This document shows, piece by piece, positions 16,310 to 24,971 of a stretch of 64,000 nt of DNA (position 1 is its first letter; every line of letters starts with the position of its first letter). The notes beneath the pieces are model-generated. The model did no database searches. It had not been told where the DNA came from and was given only the letters and a program-made list of their open reading frames with translations. Source of the stretch: Crinalium sp049646245. GTDB taxonomy: Bacteria; Cyanobacteriota; Cyanobacteriia; Cyanobacteriales; PCC-9333. The translations under genes and the position numbers were made by a program. The stretch is taken from the NCBI GenBank assembly GCA_049646245.1, contig JBARVL010000027.1:124001-188000 (forward strand), written 5' to 3'.

Positions 16310-16576
16310 ATGAAATTTCTAACGACTCTTACAGCCGCATTCTTAGCATCAGCAGTTGTCGGACTTACTGTTCTAGCACCGTTATTATGTGTTAGCTACG
16401 CCTTCGCATGGGCGATACTTACGGGAGCGCACATAGGATACGGATTACCGGAAACAGTAGTTGGCCCATACTTCTTAGGACTATGGGTGTTTTACGAAAT
16501 TAGCAACGGACTAGAAAAGCCACTAAACAGGCTTGCAAGGTCAGTTGAAGACGCACTTCTACGCTACATAGCGTAA
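16310..16576 (+). CDS. Small membrane protein, 88 residues
   Basis: Start at 16310 (MKFLTTLTAAFLASAVVGLT), placed 31 bases after the -10 box with AAAAGGAC upstream. Two hydrophobic segments are visible, residues 4-35 and about 46-62, followed by a charged tail. The N-terminus could be a signal anchor. It may alter the host membrane; that is inference from topology and promoter class. Confidence 0.65.
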   Translation: MKFLTTLTAAFLASAVVGLTVLAPLLCVSYAFAWAILTGAHIGYGLPETVVGPYFLGLWVFYEISNGLEKPLNRLARSVEDALLRYIA

Positions 16577-16664
16577 TACTGAGCAGTAATTAAATCCAGT
16601 GGTGTAGGGACATCCCCCGTGAAAAGGGAATGTTTCAGCGACATTAACGTCAACCACAAAAACT

Positions 16665-16698
16665 AAAGCCCCTCGATCAGAGTTGATCGGGGGGCTTT
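16665..16698 (+). terminator. Terminator
   Basis: AAAGCCCCTCGATCA / TGATCGGGGGGCTTT with a 4-base loop. The 16577-16795 gap shows no other gene. Confidence 0.8.
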
Positions 16699-16795
16699 GT
16701 GCTGCAATTAAATATTAGATTATAATGATATACTATACTAAGGCTGGTCGCGTCAACACTGTGCGATCGCCCTACACAATCCAGAGGTAATTATT

Positions 16796-17233
16796 ATGAC
16801 CACGTTCATGTTTGACGATTTCAAAGTCGAATTAGTTTTTGTAAAAGCTGTAGTCGAAAGCAATGTAGCCTTTAGAATGTCAAGTGGGGTTAAAGATTGC
16901 TATCACTATTCCTTGGTAGATTTCAAGGTGCAATCTGAGCCGTTGTTTGAAGGCAATCAGCTTAGATGTATGCCTGGTAGGGACATCATAGATGTCTTTG
17001 CGGATATTCTAGGGTTTCTGACGTTAAGACCAGGAGAAACTGACGAAGAATACTTCGATAGTTATTCACCCACTCAATTGTCTTGGTTGCAAACTAATCG
17101 TTGTGAAGATCTAAGATCTCTTGTGTATGAGATAGAGAATCGCGTAGATCTTATTGAAAGAGAAGAAGGCGATCGCACTATCTATGAAAGCCACAGAAGC
17201 GGCGAAGTGACTATTCTCGAAGCGGTGAATTAA
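16796..17233 (+). CDS. Paralogous hypothetical protein F1, 145 residues
   Basis: First of a tandem pair with 17248-17676. Both start M(T/A)-F-F-(D/E)-(D/E)-F and share a YHYSLVDFK or YYYSLVDK strand, a RD-(I/L)-ID helix, a FLT-(L/I)-(R/Q)-PG-(E/D)-TD segment and (L/M)-Q-L-(S/D)-W. No known family is recognised. An AATGATATACTA motif lies at 16725-16737. Confidence 0.7.
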   Translation: MTTFMFDDFKVELVFVKAVVESNVAFRMSSGVKDCYHYSLVDFKVQSEPLFEGNQLRCMPGRDIIDVFADILGFLTLRPGETDEEYFDSYSPTQLSWLQTNRCEDLRSLVYEIENRVDLIEREEGDRTIYESHRSGEVTILEAVN

Positions 17234-17247
17234 CACAAGTAAAACAC

Positions 17248-17676
17248 ATGGCAAAGTTCAAGTTTGAAGAATTCGAGATTGAGCTAACCCTTCTGGGACA
17301 TGGTTCTAGCTACGGGGTGCAGCAAGCTTATTACTACTATTCTTTAGTGGATAAGGCGATAGGTTCTGATCCTATGTTTCGAGGAACTAATTTTGAAGTT
17401 CCAGCACACAGGGATTTAATAGATGCCCTCGGACTTGTTTTAACATTCCTGACCATTCAACCAGGTGATACCGATCCAGAATATTTCTCAAATTATTCTG
17501 GAATGCAACTAGATTGGGCAAAAAGCGATCGCTGCGAAAGATTGAGTTCTTTGCAATGGATGATAACGACACGCACTAACCTCATCAAAGTCAAGGGCAG
17601 CAATCAAGTAGTTTACCAAATTAGCGGGTCTGCCGAAGATACTACTGAATCAATCATTCTCGTAGAAACCAACTAA
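17248..17676 (+). CDS. Paralogous hypothetical protein F2, 142 residues
   Basis: Second gene of the pair, 14 bases after the first, so they form one operon and arose by tandem duplication. Identity is concentrated in the segment TFLTIQPGDTDPEYFSNYSG and the strand YYYYSLVDKAIGSDPMF. A terminator follows at 17680. Confidence 0.7.
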   Translation: MAKFKFEEFEIELTLLGHGSSYGVQQAYYYYSLVDKAIGSDPMFRGTNFEVPAHRDLIDALGLVLTFLTIQPGDTDPEYFSNYSGMQLDWAKSDRCERLSSLQWMITTRTNLIKVKGSNQVVYQISGSAEDTTESIILVETN

Positions 17677-17679
17677 CCT

Positions 17680-17714
17680 AAACCCCCGTTATATGAAAAT
17701 GTAACGGGGGTTTT
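17680..17714 (+). terminator. Terminator
   Basis: AACCCCCGTTA / TAACGGGGGTTTT. Confidence 0.8.
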
Positions 17715-17768
17715 AGTATTTAATTGATATTTATTTGCTTTCATAGGTATTTATGCTACATAATGTAT

Positions 17769-17774
17769 TACAAT
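17769..17774 (+). promoter_or_regulatory. Class I promoter -10 box
   Basis: TACAATAGTAGTATCG; the upstream part is GCTACATAATGTAT. Confidence 0.6.
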
Positions 17775-17805
17775 AGTAGTATCGATAGAAAAAAGGATCA
17801 ATCAA

Positions 17806-18174
17806 GTGGATTTCTCACCAGAAAACATTGCTAGAGTTCGTGCCGAAATAGAGGCTTACAACAGAAAGTGTCATGCGACATTCCTGTTTGAGACTCATCA
17901 AGGAACAGAATACAGCTTCATGACCATTCCCGATTACTTCACGGTTACAAAGCCTTTGGGTTTTCCAGGTCGTCCTCATTTCGGGGATAAGACGGTTTTG
18001 GCGGCATTCGGTAGAATGCACGACAGATTGATGCAACTGCCAGGAGCGGAATTTAACGTTTATCCAGGCAGCACCCCAGGGAGCTACAACTTCCCTGTTG
18101 AAATGAGAGCGCAGGCTAAAAACATAGTCTGGGAGGAACTGGCTAGTGTAAACGCACTAGATTTACTTCCTTAA
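17806..18174 (+). CDS. Hypothetical protein, 122 residues
   Basis: GTG start at 17806 with AAAAAGGAT upstream. A soluble alpha/beta protein with a Gly/Pro-rich middle (GFPGRPHFGDKTVLAAFGRM). No family is recognised. It is a single-gene unit between a class I promoter and a strong terminator. Confidence 0.65.
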   Translation: MDFSPENIARVRAEIEAYNRKCHATFLFETHQGTEYSFMTIPDYFTVTKPLGFPGRPHFGDKTVLAAFGRMHDRLMQLPGAEFNVYPGSTPGSYNFPVEMRAQAKNIVWEELASVNALDLLP

Positions 18175-18181
18175 TTTAAAG

Positions 18182-18221
18182 CAAAACCCCCGCTACACAA
18201 TTAAGTGTAGCGGGGGTTTTG
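18182..18221. terminator. Bidirectional terminator
   Basis: CAAAACCCCCGCTACAC / GTGTAGCGGGGGTTTTG; lies between convergent genes 17806-18174 and 18234-19199. Confidence 0.85.
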
Positions 18222-18233
18222 CTTTGGGAAATT

Positions 18234-19199
18234 CTATTTTTCCAACATATCTTCTGCCGTTTTAAACAGGAAACTAGATAGATCGCTCCAGCCTAGTGCT
18301 GCATTCCACTCCCATCCACAGTTGAAGCAACTCATCGCTACGTTCATGTCAGGGCCAAGTTTCTGAAGTTCTTTTGAAGCTTTTAGGAGTAAATTCCTAT
18401 CCCCCAGCTTTTTCAGTGTTTTGTAGTATAGGTCTGTAAAAACTATTGCAGGGACATTGGTTAAATCGGAGGCTTCTGGGATTCCACAAATCTGCTGGAA
18501 CATAATTGCTAGTTCCATTTTGCCCCTGGGAACCTTGCTCAAACGACTTAATTCGTAAAGTCGCAACGGACGCATTTGAACCGTCTTACAGATGTTCTTT
18601 CCGACCTTGAATCCTTCATCTAAAACGACTTCGACAACAAGTTTATCTGGCAACTCTTCTAGAATCCCAATTTCAACCTTGCTGATTTCGTGAAAAGGTC
18701 TGCCCAACGCAGGATTATCACTGTTCCTGGTGTTGCAGCGCTGGCATTGCTCTCCAACAACTGCTACTTCTGCCCCGACGTTAGTGTACCGGAGGTTTAA
18801 CACTACGGTCAGAGCATCGGCTAGTGGCATTGCTTCCACTACCTTCTCTGGCTTCATAGACAATTCTTTAGCTAACTCTTCCAGGGAGTATTTACCCACT
18901 GACTTGATCGCATTTGGGAGAAATGCACCCAATATTTGCTTCAGTTCTGCCTTTTGGTTGCTATATAGCCCTGCCAGTTGCAGATCTTGATCGGGATCGA
19001 ACGGTTTCAGCGTAAAGTCTTGAATGCGTTCGCCTTTTACAAAGAATCCGTGAGGTAGCATCCCAGTACAGGTTTCAAATTCAACCCTAGAAACATTCAA
19101 CTCTTCCAGGGGAACTGTAAACTGATGGTCAATCTCTTCTGGCTCCTCGATCGCATTCATTATGGCAGTTTGATCGGCAAATCCTGTTAGTTCGGGCAT
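18234..19199 (-). CDS. Baseplate hub-type zinc-finger protein, copy 2
   Basis: Start at 19199 (MPELTGFADQT) is supported by GGAG seven bases upstream. Paralog of 12259-13344. It has an ADALTVVLNLRYTNVG helix, a CQRCNTRNSDNP zinc site (about residue 153), a conserved LLLKASKELQKLGPDMN helix and a second CxxC in SCFNCGWEWNAALGW. This CxxC-CxxC design after a helical domain is characteristic of T4 gp26-like baseplate hub assembly proteins. It is expected to act in baseplate assembly. It lies 5 kb from its paralog with accessory genes between. Confidence 0.65.
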   Translation of the reverse strand: MPELTGFADQTAIMNAIEEPEEIDHQFTVPLEELNVSRVEFETCTGMLPHGFFVKGERIQDFTLKPFDPDQDLQLAGLYSNQKAELKQILGAFLPNAIKSVGKYSLEELAKELSMKPEKVVEAMPLADALTVVLNLRYTNVGAEVAVVGEQCQRCNTRNSDNPALGRPFHEISKVEIGILEELPDKLVVEVVLDEGFKVGKNICKTVQMRPLRLYELSRLSKVPRGKMELAIMFQQICGIPEASDLTNVPAIVFTDLYYKTLKKLGDRNLLLKASKELQKLGPDMNVAMSCFNCGWEWNAALGWSDLSSFLFKTAEDMLEK

Positions 19200-19355
19200 G
19201 AAATACTCCAAAAAATAAAAAAGACCCTGCCCAGTTAGGCGAAGGTCGTTGTTTCCGGTGCGGTGTCAACTCAAATATTCTTTTTTTTTTCAACCAGTTA
19301 AATCCTATCACGGATTTAACAAACGAGACTGATCGTGATTAGCATCAAATCCGAG

Positions 19356-19373
19356 ACGTGTTGATCAACACGT
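19356..19373. repeat. GATC-centred palindrome copy 2
   Basis: ACGTGTTGATCAACACGT, just after the 3' end of 19377-19787, followed by a partial second half (TTGATCAA). Confidence 0.8.
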
Positions 19374-19376
19374 TGA

Positions 19377-19787
19377 TCAATGCAATATAAAGTGGTTAGC
19401 TGGATTGCGTAAATCACTTGCCACAAAAGCAGGCATACCGAATTTACCAACCCAGACATCAATCGAGTCCGAGAAACTAGGAAGCGGTTTGCGGAATGAC
19501 GGGGATAGGCTGTCTTCTTCATCCACTGCGCTACTAGATTCTAGAGACTGAGGCATTGCGATCGCCCCTCCCGTTGACTCTAGCAACAACTTACCTTTGT
19601 ACAAACTCTCTCCAGTAGAAAGGTGTTCAGCCGGATCGCCGTACTGCCATTTTACTAGCGTATAATCCCCAGAACGGGAATAAGCCAGAACGCGATAGCT
19701 ACTAGCTTGCTCAGATTGTGCGATCGCCTCCAGTAACTCTGGATCATGGATTTGGTAGAAGTAAGGCTCTAGTCGTTGATAAAGCAT
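19377..19787 (-). CDS. Hypothetical protein in the tail cluster, 136 residues
   Basis: Starts MLYQRLEPYFYQIHDPELLE at 19787, seven bases after the lysozyme-like gene. The first 75 residues form a compact domain, then a Ser-rich linker leads to a DSIDVWVGKFGMPAFVASDL segment. It is probably co-transcribed with the lysozyme and hub genes, so a tail or baseplate role is likely. No family is recognised. Confidence 0.6.
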   Translation of the reverse strand: MLYQRLEPYFYQIHDPELLEAIAQSEQASSYRVLAYSRSGDYTLVKWQYGDPAEHLSTGESLYKGKLLLESTGGAIAMPQSLESSSAVDEEDSLSPSFRKPLPSFSDSIDVWVGKFGMPAFVASDLRNPANHFILH

Positions 19788-19794
19788 TTTTATT

Positions 19795-21228
19795 TTATTG
19801 TGCCACTCGGTAGATTGAACATTTTACTTTATAAAAAGCCTCGTATTTTTCAATTTGCCAATCCAGGGTGAAAGAACCTTTTCCTGATTGAGTGTTAGTG
19901 GTTGATAGTACTCTGGTACAGCCATCGGACAAGCAAACGCCTACGTGGTAATTTCCCATCAAACAAATATCACCAGGCTTGGCGGATTGCCTAGCCACAG
20001 CCTTTCCCCGCCCTGCATTTAGTGCAGCCTGTATGCTGGCAACGGAATCGCCCCCAAGTGGCTTAACATTAGCTCTTGCCAGCACCAAGTTATTTACTAC
20101 CCAGGCAGATGACTGAGCATTGCCAGCACTGGAACTATCGGCGGTAGTAAGCCCCCTAGCGGCTTGTGCGGCTTTGTAAATTCTTTCGCTAGGTGTACCG
20201 CTATTTATTTCGGTGGCAGTGTTAGGAAGTGCATTGGGGTTTAGTCCGCGATCAGGATCATGAAGATAGACGGTAGGTGTAGGGGCGTTAGGATCTTTGC
20301 GATAACCGGAAACTTCTATCTCTAAAACTCCGCCTGGAGTTAGGGTAAAAATCGCTTCATCGCAAATAACTTCGCCATCTAATCCTGGAGATATTCCCAT
20401 CAAGCTAAACGTCTTTTGAATATCAATATCTAGTACGCCACTGTCAGCAGCAGGGTTGAGAACAGCCTTGAACTCATGGCTGTTGTTATTGGATTGAGCG
20501 GCGATGCCTAACGCGGTCGCTAAAGCCTCTAGCGAAGACTGTGGATTTGTCATTGAGAGCGATCGCCGATTACCATCACCAGGGTCAACGCACCCTAGCC
20601 CGTGATTAGCGGGAGCATCGGGGGCGGAAGAAGATACTGGGTAATCGGTTACTATGCCTAGTTGCACCATTCTCTGTATAATTGTGGCAACTCCAAGCTG
20701 TCTATCTACGTGATTAGGGTTGTAATGCCCGTCTCGGACATACTTGCCTTTGCTATACATATTTGAGCCACCCCAGAGATAGGGGTTGGAATATCCGCGC
20801 ATAGCGTAGCCGAAGCCGTTGTATGCCTCAAGTTTGTACAGAGTTTCAGCCAGTCCCCACGACTTAGGGGCATTTTTCCAATTACCGGACTGGAGTAGTT
20901 GAATAGCATCGATCGCTGAGTCAGTAAAATTGTAAGGAGCCTTACCTTTAAGAGGTCTGCTTGAAGGGACGTGATAAGTTTTAGCGGTTAATGGATCTCC
21001 GTTGTGTAAGTGCGTTCCAAAGTTAAAACTACTTTCTCTCGAATGAATTACCCCAATTACATACCAAGGACATTGTGTTTTTTCCTCAATCGGTTCGTAG
21101 CGCGGACGATTTTTTTCAATAATCCGACAGGTGCGATCAATATCAGGCAGTCTATCGGCACTAAGTCTCATGCCACGCCATTTTTGCTCGTAGCCTGATC
21201 TCAAATCTGAATATCTCGTAGAAGCCAT
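19795..21228 (-). CDS. Lysozyme-like tail protein with a C-terminal NlpC/P60-like fold
   Basis: Start at 21228 (MASTRYSDLRSGY) has GAGG seven bases upstream. Residues 30-165 match the cyanobacterial and phage lysozyme-like family: GVIHSRESSFNFGTHLHNGD contains the probable catalytic Glu, followed by NGFGYAMRGYSNPYLWGGSN. A linker of about 200 residues follows. The last 110 residues resemble an NlpC/P60 or CHAP fold (SSAWVVNNLVLA, then GDICLMGNYHVGVCLSDG), but the position where Cys is expected is Ser, so it may bind and not cut. It likely opens peptidoglycan during infection or lysis. Lies in a tail operon with 21249-22730. Confidence 0.72.
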   Translation of the reverse strand: MASTRYSDLRSGYEQKWRGMRLSADRLPDIDRTCRIIEKNRPRYEPIEEKTQCPWYVIGVIHSRESSFNFGTHLHNGDPLTAKTYHVPSSRPLKGKAPYNFTDSAIDAIQLLQSGNWKNAPKSWGLAETLYKLEAYNGFGYAMRGYSNPYLWGGSNMYSKGKYVRDGHYNPNHVDRQLGVATIIQRMVQLGIVTDYPVSSSAPDAPANHGLGCVDPGDGNRRSLSMTNPQSSLEALATALGIAAQSNNNSHEFKAVLNPAADSGVLDIDIQKTFSLMGISPGLDGEVICDEAIFTLTPGGVLEIEVSGYRKDPNAPTPTVYLHDPDRGLNPNALPNTATEINSGTPSERIYKAAQAARGLTTADSSSAGNAQSSAWVVNNLVLARANVKPLGGDSVASIQAALNAGRGKAVARQSAKPGDICLMGNYHVGVCLSDGCTRVLSTTNTQSGKGSFTLDWQIEKYEAFYKVKCSIYRVAQ

Positions 21229-21248
21229 GATTAACCTCAAGTATTTCT

Positions 21249-22730
21249 TTAATATTTCCAGGTACGACGAGGCCCTAAATCTATGTGAATATATTTGCTC
21301 GGCTTAATTGCTATACCACCTTTCCATTTACTTTTTAATGACTGGAAATATCTTTCCCAATTACCCTTAAATTTAAAGTCTATTGCATCACCCATCGAGT
21401 GTCGATTTTCTTCAGCCCCTTTGGTGTCATGGAACCAAGAAACAATTTCCCACTTATCTTGTTTTCCTACGGTTTCGTTGATCAGTGGAACGACTGCTTT
21501 TGCGATCGCGGCAATTCGCTCCAAGTTTTGCGCTGTAGGTATTTTGCGGGTATTTCCCAAAGCATCACCCCAAGTGTATTTACTACCTGGGTAAATAGGA
21601 TCGCCCATTTTTACTATTCCGCGCCCAGCTATGTTAATACGCTTCTCAGGATTCACTACTAATTTCTTGGGTATAACAACAGTAGCTCCAATGGATCTCT
21701 TTTCGTCTATACTCCAGCCGTTTACCGTAATTGCGCCACTTCCAGACTGCAACTGGATAGCAGATTTTTTTACGAACGTAGGTTGGCTGATAAATAGTGC
21801 AGGATTTGCTTCATAGTCGAGAATCACTCCTGACGAGGGTATTGAATCAGGAGCGATTTCTCGGACGGTATTGCCCCTCGCGATAACAACAGAGCCTTTA
21901 AGGGCTGCGTTAGCCGTTGCCATTTGCATTTCTGATTGTTGCAACCTAGCGTAACCCTGCTTAGTAATAGGAGACTTAGAATCTTTAGCAAACTTAAGAT
22001 TCCCATGATTACCTAGCGTCAAGGATTCTGCGGGTGTTGTCTCTGCTTTTGATTGGTATTCAGATCCTTGGATGTTGTTAATACCTGCAAGGGTATCGGG
22101 TACTTGTTGTGAACTGGGAGTGCTTGGTTTACTGGAATTACTGTCTGGTTTCGCTATTTTCCCGCTAGCCGTTGAGATGGGTTTGCGTCCTGCTACTGAG
22201 ACAATTGATTTGGGAGCGATCGCAGGCGTTGCGCTAGCTGCAAGGGCAGCCCCTTTGGAAGTACCAGGAATATTAGTATCCTCGGAGGCTAGAACGGATG
22301 ATGCCCCTACGGAGCTTTGCATGGCATAGCTTGAGTCAACGGCTACAACCAGGGTTCCGTAACTGGAAGCTAACCTTCCAAACTTAAAAACCTTTCCTGT
22401 AAATTTGTTTCTACTTTCGCCGTCTACAAAGCCAACTTCAACTTCAATTTTGTTGGCAGAATCTAGAAATTCAATTAGCTCATCTGTAGCATCATTAATT
22501 ACAAACCTTGCCTCCGAATGCCTTCGAGTAGATAGCCAAACGTAGGGAAGACTACTACCTTTGAGGATCTCTCCGCGCACTGAATCAAATTCGCGGTCTT
22601 CTATTTTCACCCTAAAAAAAGAAAGAAGGTTTCCAGCAGCGTTAGAAGAGGAATCTTGCGGTAAAATAGAAGGCTTTGTTAAAGTCCCTTGAGCTTGAAT
22701 AGGAGCTTTTTGAATGGGTTGAGTTGCCAT
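21249..22730 (-). CDS. gpD-like tail hub protein fused to an M15 peptidase
   Basis: A 493-residue protein. The first 115 residues (FFRVKIEDREFDSVRGEI, later KIEVEVGFVDG and FTGKVFKFGRL) look like the beta-rich start of phage late-control D / tail hub proteins. The centre is a Ser/Pro/Ala-rich linker. The last 130 residues are a D,D-carboxypeptidase-type M15 domain with the zinc motif RHSMGDAIDF (HxxGxAxD) and a C-terminal YIHIDLG. The fusion would put a peptidoglycan peptidase at the tail tip. Ends just before the lysozyme-like gene, suggesting a cell-wall-breaching unit. Confidence 0.7.
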   Translation of the reverse strand: MATQPIQKAPIQAQGTLTKPSILPQDSSSNAAGNLLSFFRVKIEDREFDSVRGEILKGSSLPYVWLSTRRHSEARFVINDATDELIEFLDSANKIEVEVGFVDGESRNKFTGKVFKFGRLASSYGTLVVAVDSSYAMQSSVGASSVLASEDTNIPGTSKGAALAASATPAIAPKSIVSVAGRKPISTASGKIAKPDSNSSKPSTPSSQQVPDTLAGINNIQGSEYQSKAETTPAESLTLGNHGNLKFAKDSKSPITKQGYARLQQSEMQMATANAALKGSVVIARGNTVREIAPDSIPSSGVILDYEANPALFISQPTFVKKSAIQLQSGSGAITVNGWSIDEKRSIGATVVIPKKLVVNPEKRINIAGRGIVKMGDPIYPGSKYTWGDALGNTRKIPTAQNLERIAAIAKAVVPLINETVGKQDKWEIVSWFHDTKGAEENRHSMGDAIDFKFKGNWERYFQSLKSKWKGGIAIKPSKYIHIDLGPRRTWKY

Positions 22731-22770
22731 AGAAATTTAGTTATGTTCCTTCTCTATTAAACAAAAAAAA

Positions 22771-22796
22771 GACAACGTGTTGATCAACACGTTGTC
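22771..22796 (-). repeat. GATC-centred palindrome copy 3, serving as terminator
   Basis: GACAACGTG / CACGTTGTC around TTGATCAA, followed on the minus strand by TTTTTTTT. Ends the frameshifted gene 22818-23230. Confidence 0.85.
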
Positions 22797-22817
22797 TTAA
22801 ACCACTCGTTTTTAAAG

Positions 22818-23230
22818 CTAACTAATGTTACTTAATTCTTTCATGGGGTAGTCTGTCAAAAGAGCATGACCAATATCTAGTACGGTAATCATTTTCTCAG
22901 CTTCTTCTAGAGTCCACAAAGACTTGTAAAAAATGTGAGTAACTGGCTTCTTCTTTTTGCAAGTAATGTACTCAGCATTTAATTGATGAATAAAATCTTG
23001 AGGATCAGCAAAATAACCCGCGTTGATGTATTCATCCTCAATGCCGTCAAAGCACTCAGAAAACTTAAAGCGGATTACGTAGTAGCCTTTTTCAAAGCCT
23101 TGTACGATTGTTTTATGATTACAAAAGATACTGGCTCTAGTGTTAGTAGACGCACCGCTTGACCGAAGCGATCCGAACTTTCTTTCAATTCTTTCGATAG
23201 TCTCAGTACACGGGTTTCGTAGGAATTCAT
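22818..23230 (-). pseudogene. Frameshifted small gene (about 137 residues if restored)
   Basis: A good frame runs to TAG at 22818 and encodes sequence such as KGYYVIRFKFSECFDGIEDE and LWTLEEAEKMITVLD, but it has no start codon. The only ATG (23230), correctly placed after a TATATCATTAA motif, is in another frame that stops after 51 codons. The span is 413 bases, one short of a multiple of three. The simplest account is loss of one G right after the start codon (ATGGAATTC to ATGAATTC), giving a start MEFLRNPCTET. Sequencing error or -1 frameshifting at GAAAAAGG remain possible. Confidence 0.6.
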
Positions 23231-23280
23231 TTTGTTTGCCAGATCGTTACTATATTAATGATATACTGTGTAACGCCGAA

Positions 23281-23319
23281 AAAACGGGAGGTTGTTGATG
23301 TATCAACAACCTCCCGTTT
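23281..23319. terminator. Bidirectional terminator
   Basis: AAACGGGAGGTTGTTGAT / ATCAACAACCTCCCGTTT, a 17-18 bp stem. Confidence 0.85.
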
Positions 23320-23325
23320 AGTAAA

Positions 23326-23814
23326 TTATTCTGCGGTTAATTCTTCGATCTTTCGAGCCTTTGCTCTTTCTGTTGCAGCCGCATAAACTGCGTTAATTGC
23401 CTGCGATCGCTTGATCGATTTGCTCATAATTTCGTCAAATCGTAACCGCATCTCTTCAGGCATCAAATTGCGCCACTTGGCTGAGAAACTTTCCCAGTGT
23501 TCTTCCCAAGGATATTCTCCAATACCAGCATGATGTAAGTGACCTGTTTCCTCGTCAATGTACATTAACGAGAATGCGCCGTAAGTACTTGCCTTTGGCT
23601 TGTTCCATACTTCAGTCGTCCTTTTAGGATCTGTAGTACAAGCCATAAAACGAAACAGTTCCGCCTTCGCACCTTTCGTGGCTTGTTCTAGCCAACACGC
23701 CCGTTTACACCGGAGCGATCGCCCGTAGGGGTAGTCCTGAATAATGTATGCACTATCAAAGCTTACGTGTCCATCGAGAACCGTAAACTTATTTGCGTTA
23801 TTCTCAGTAGTCAT
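23326..23814 (-). CDS. DYPYG-motif conserved hypothetical protein, 162 residues
   Basis: Carries YIIQDYPYGRSLRCKRACWL and WNKPKASTYGAFSLMYIDEE, a pattern I recall from a widespread uncharacterised family in bacteria and their phages. The C-terminus is a basic helix. A TAGTATATCATCAAG motif lies 20-35 bases upstream. Function unknown. Confidence 0.7.
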   Translation of the reverse strand: MTTENNANKFTVLDGHVSFDSAYIIQDYPYGRSLRCKRACWLEQATKGAKAELFRFMACTTDPKRTTEVWNKPKASTYGAFSLMYIDEETGHLHHAGIGEYPWEEHWESFSAKWRNLMPEEMRLRFDEIMSKSIKRSQAINAVYAAATERAKARKIEELTAE

Positions 23815-23938
23815 AAAACTCTCGTTTTGCGTACTTCTTGATGATATACTAAAAATATGAAAGTTGCCACTTTGATAACAACTTTCAGAATAATAGTAAT
23901 TTGTATTACAAGAAATGGCACACTGTACTACAAAATGC

Positions 23939-23944
23939 TATAAT
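23939..23944 (+). promoter_or_regulatory. Class I promoter -10 box
   Basis: TGTACTACAAAATGCTATAATGT around this site. Confidence 0.65.
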
Positions 23945-24010
23945 GTATATATGGAAAGGAAAGCATCAATTGATGGCTTTCCAAAACACAAACAAATTGG
24001 AGAAATGACA

Positions 24011-24811
24011 ATGACAGTTTCAAAATTTCGCCGTACTGTAACATTAGTGTTTGACATGGTTGTCTTGATGGCAACAATAGTTAAACAATTCTGTTTCTTG
24101 CTAATGACCGTTACTGTTTTCGCCGCAGTCGCAGCCTTGTTTTTTGTAGTTTTCATCTTCAGCCTGATCGAGTTCACGGCTGACGATATAGAAACAGCAA
24201 AGAACGCGGTAAATAAATATGTGACCAACGAAAACATTGAAGAAGCGATCGCCGCAGTAGAAAAAGAACGTAAGCACGACGAATACTGGGTACACCAAGA
24301 CTACTGGACTACGAGTGAAGTGGATGAAACCGCTACCGCTCAAGCAGCAGAGCCTATCATCGATCATTCCGTACAACTCCTAGTTCCCGCTCATATTGTA
24401 GATGAGGTAGGGACACCCTCTGTGCAAGGAGGATGTTCCGGCGACAACAACGTCACCCCCGTCTCAAATGACAAAGAACTAGAAGTAACGGAAAAAGAAG
24501 AAAAGGTAGTTGTAAGCCCAGTGGGATTACCTCAAGATGTAGTAAAAGATCTAATCTTATTGCTGCCTCAATCAAAAACGTCATGGAAAGCAGTGAAGAA
24601 AATAGCCAAAAAATGGGATATTTCTTCTTATTCATCGAAGTCTCGTGAAGAGATATACGATGAAGTGAGTGATCAAGCGATCGCTCAAATCTTTCCTCCT
24701 GTCGAATCAGGAACTCTAGATGGTTTAAAAGTTCCTCTTACAATGGAACTACTCAAAAAGCAACTTGAAATAGTTGCCTTAATCAAGAAGGGCGATCGCG
24801 ACTGCGATTAA
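24011..24811 (+). CDS. Membrane-anchored protein with a long cytoplasmic tail, 266 residues
   Basis: The frame is open from 23915, but the class I -10 box lies inside that extension. The start at 24011 (MTVSKFRRTVTLVF) has GGAG eight bases upstream and is preferred. A long hydrophobic stretch (about residues 9-58) can form two membrane helices. An acidic linker and a C-terminal helical domain follow (LPQSKTSWKAVKKIAKKWD and SREEIYDEVSDQAIAQIF). No family is recognised. Confidence 0.65.
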   Translation: MTVSKFRRTVTLVFDMVVLMATIVKQFCFLLMTVTVFAAVAALFFVVFIFSLIEFTADDIETAKNAVNKYVTNENIEEAIAAVEKERKHDEYWVHQDYWTTSEVDETATAQAAEPIIDHSVQLLVPAHIVDEVGTPSVQGGCSGDNNVTPVSNDKELEVTEKEEKVVVSPVGLPQDVVKDLILLLPQSKTSWKAVKKIAKKWDISSYSSKSREEIYDEVSDQAIAQIFPPVESGTLDGLKVPLTMELLKKQLEIVALIKKGDRDCD

Positions 24812-24818
24812 TGCTTTA

Positions 24819-24859
24819 CAAAACACGCCACTGCACAAATACGCGCAGTGGCGTGTTTT
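24819..24859 (+). terminator. Terminator
   Basis: AAAACACGCCACTGC / GCAGTGGCGTGTTTT. Confidence 0.85.
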
Positions 24860-24920
24860 GTTTTTAATACTAGATATATTTTTGTGTCACGCATTAGCCA
24901 AAGTGTACTACAAACTGTGT

Positions 24921-24926
24921 TACAAT
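24921..24926 (+). promoter_or_regulatory. Class I promoter -10 box
   Basis: TGTACTACAAACTGTGTTACAAT ends here. Confidence 0.7.
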
Positions 24927-24971
24927 AAGTATATAAAGCGTTAAACCAACGCATCAACAAAGGAGAAACAA

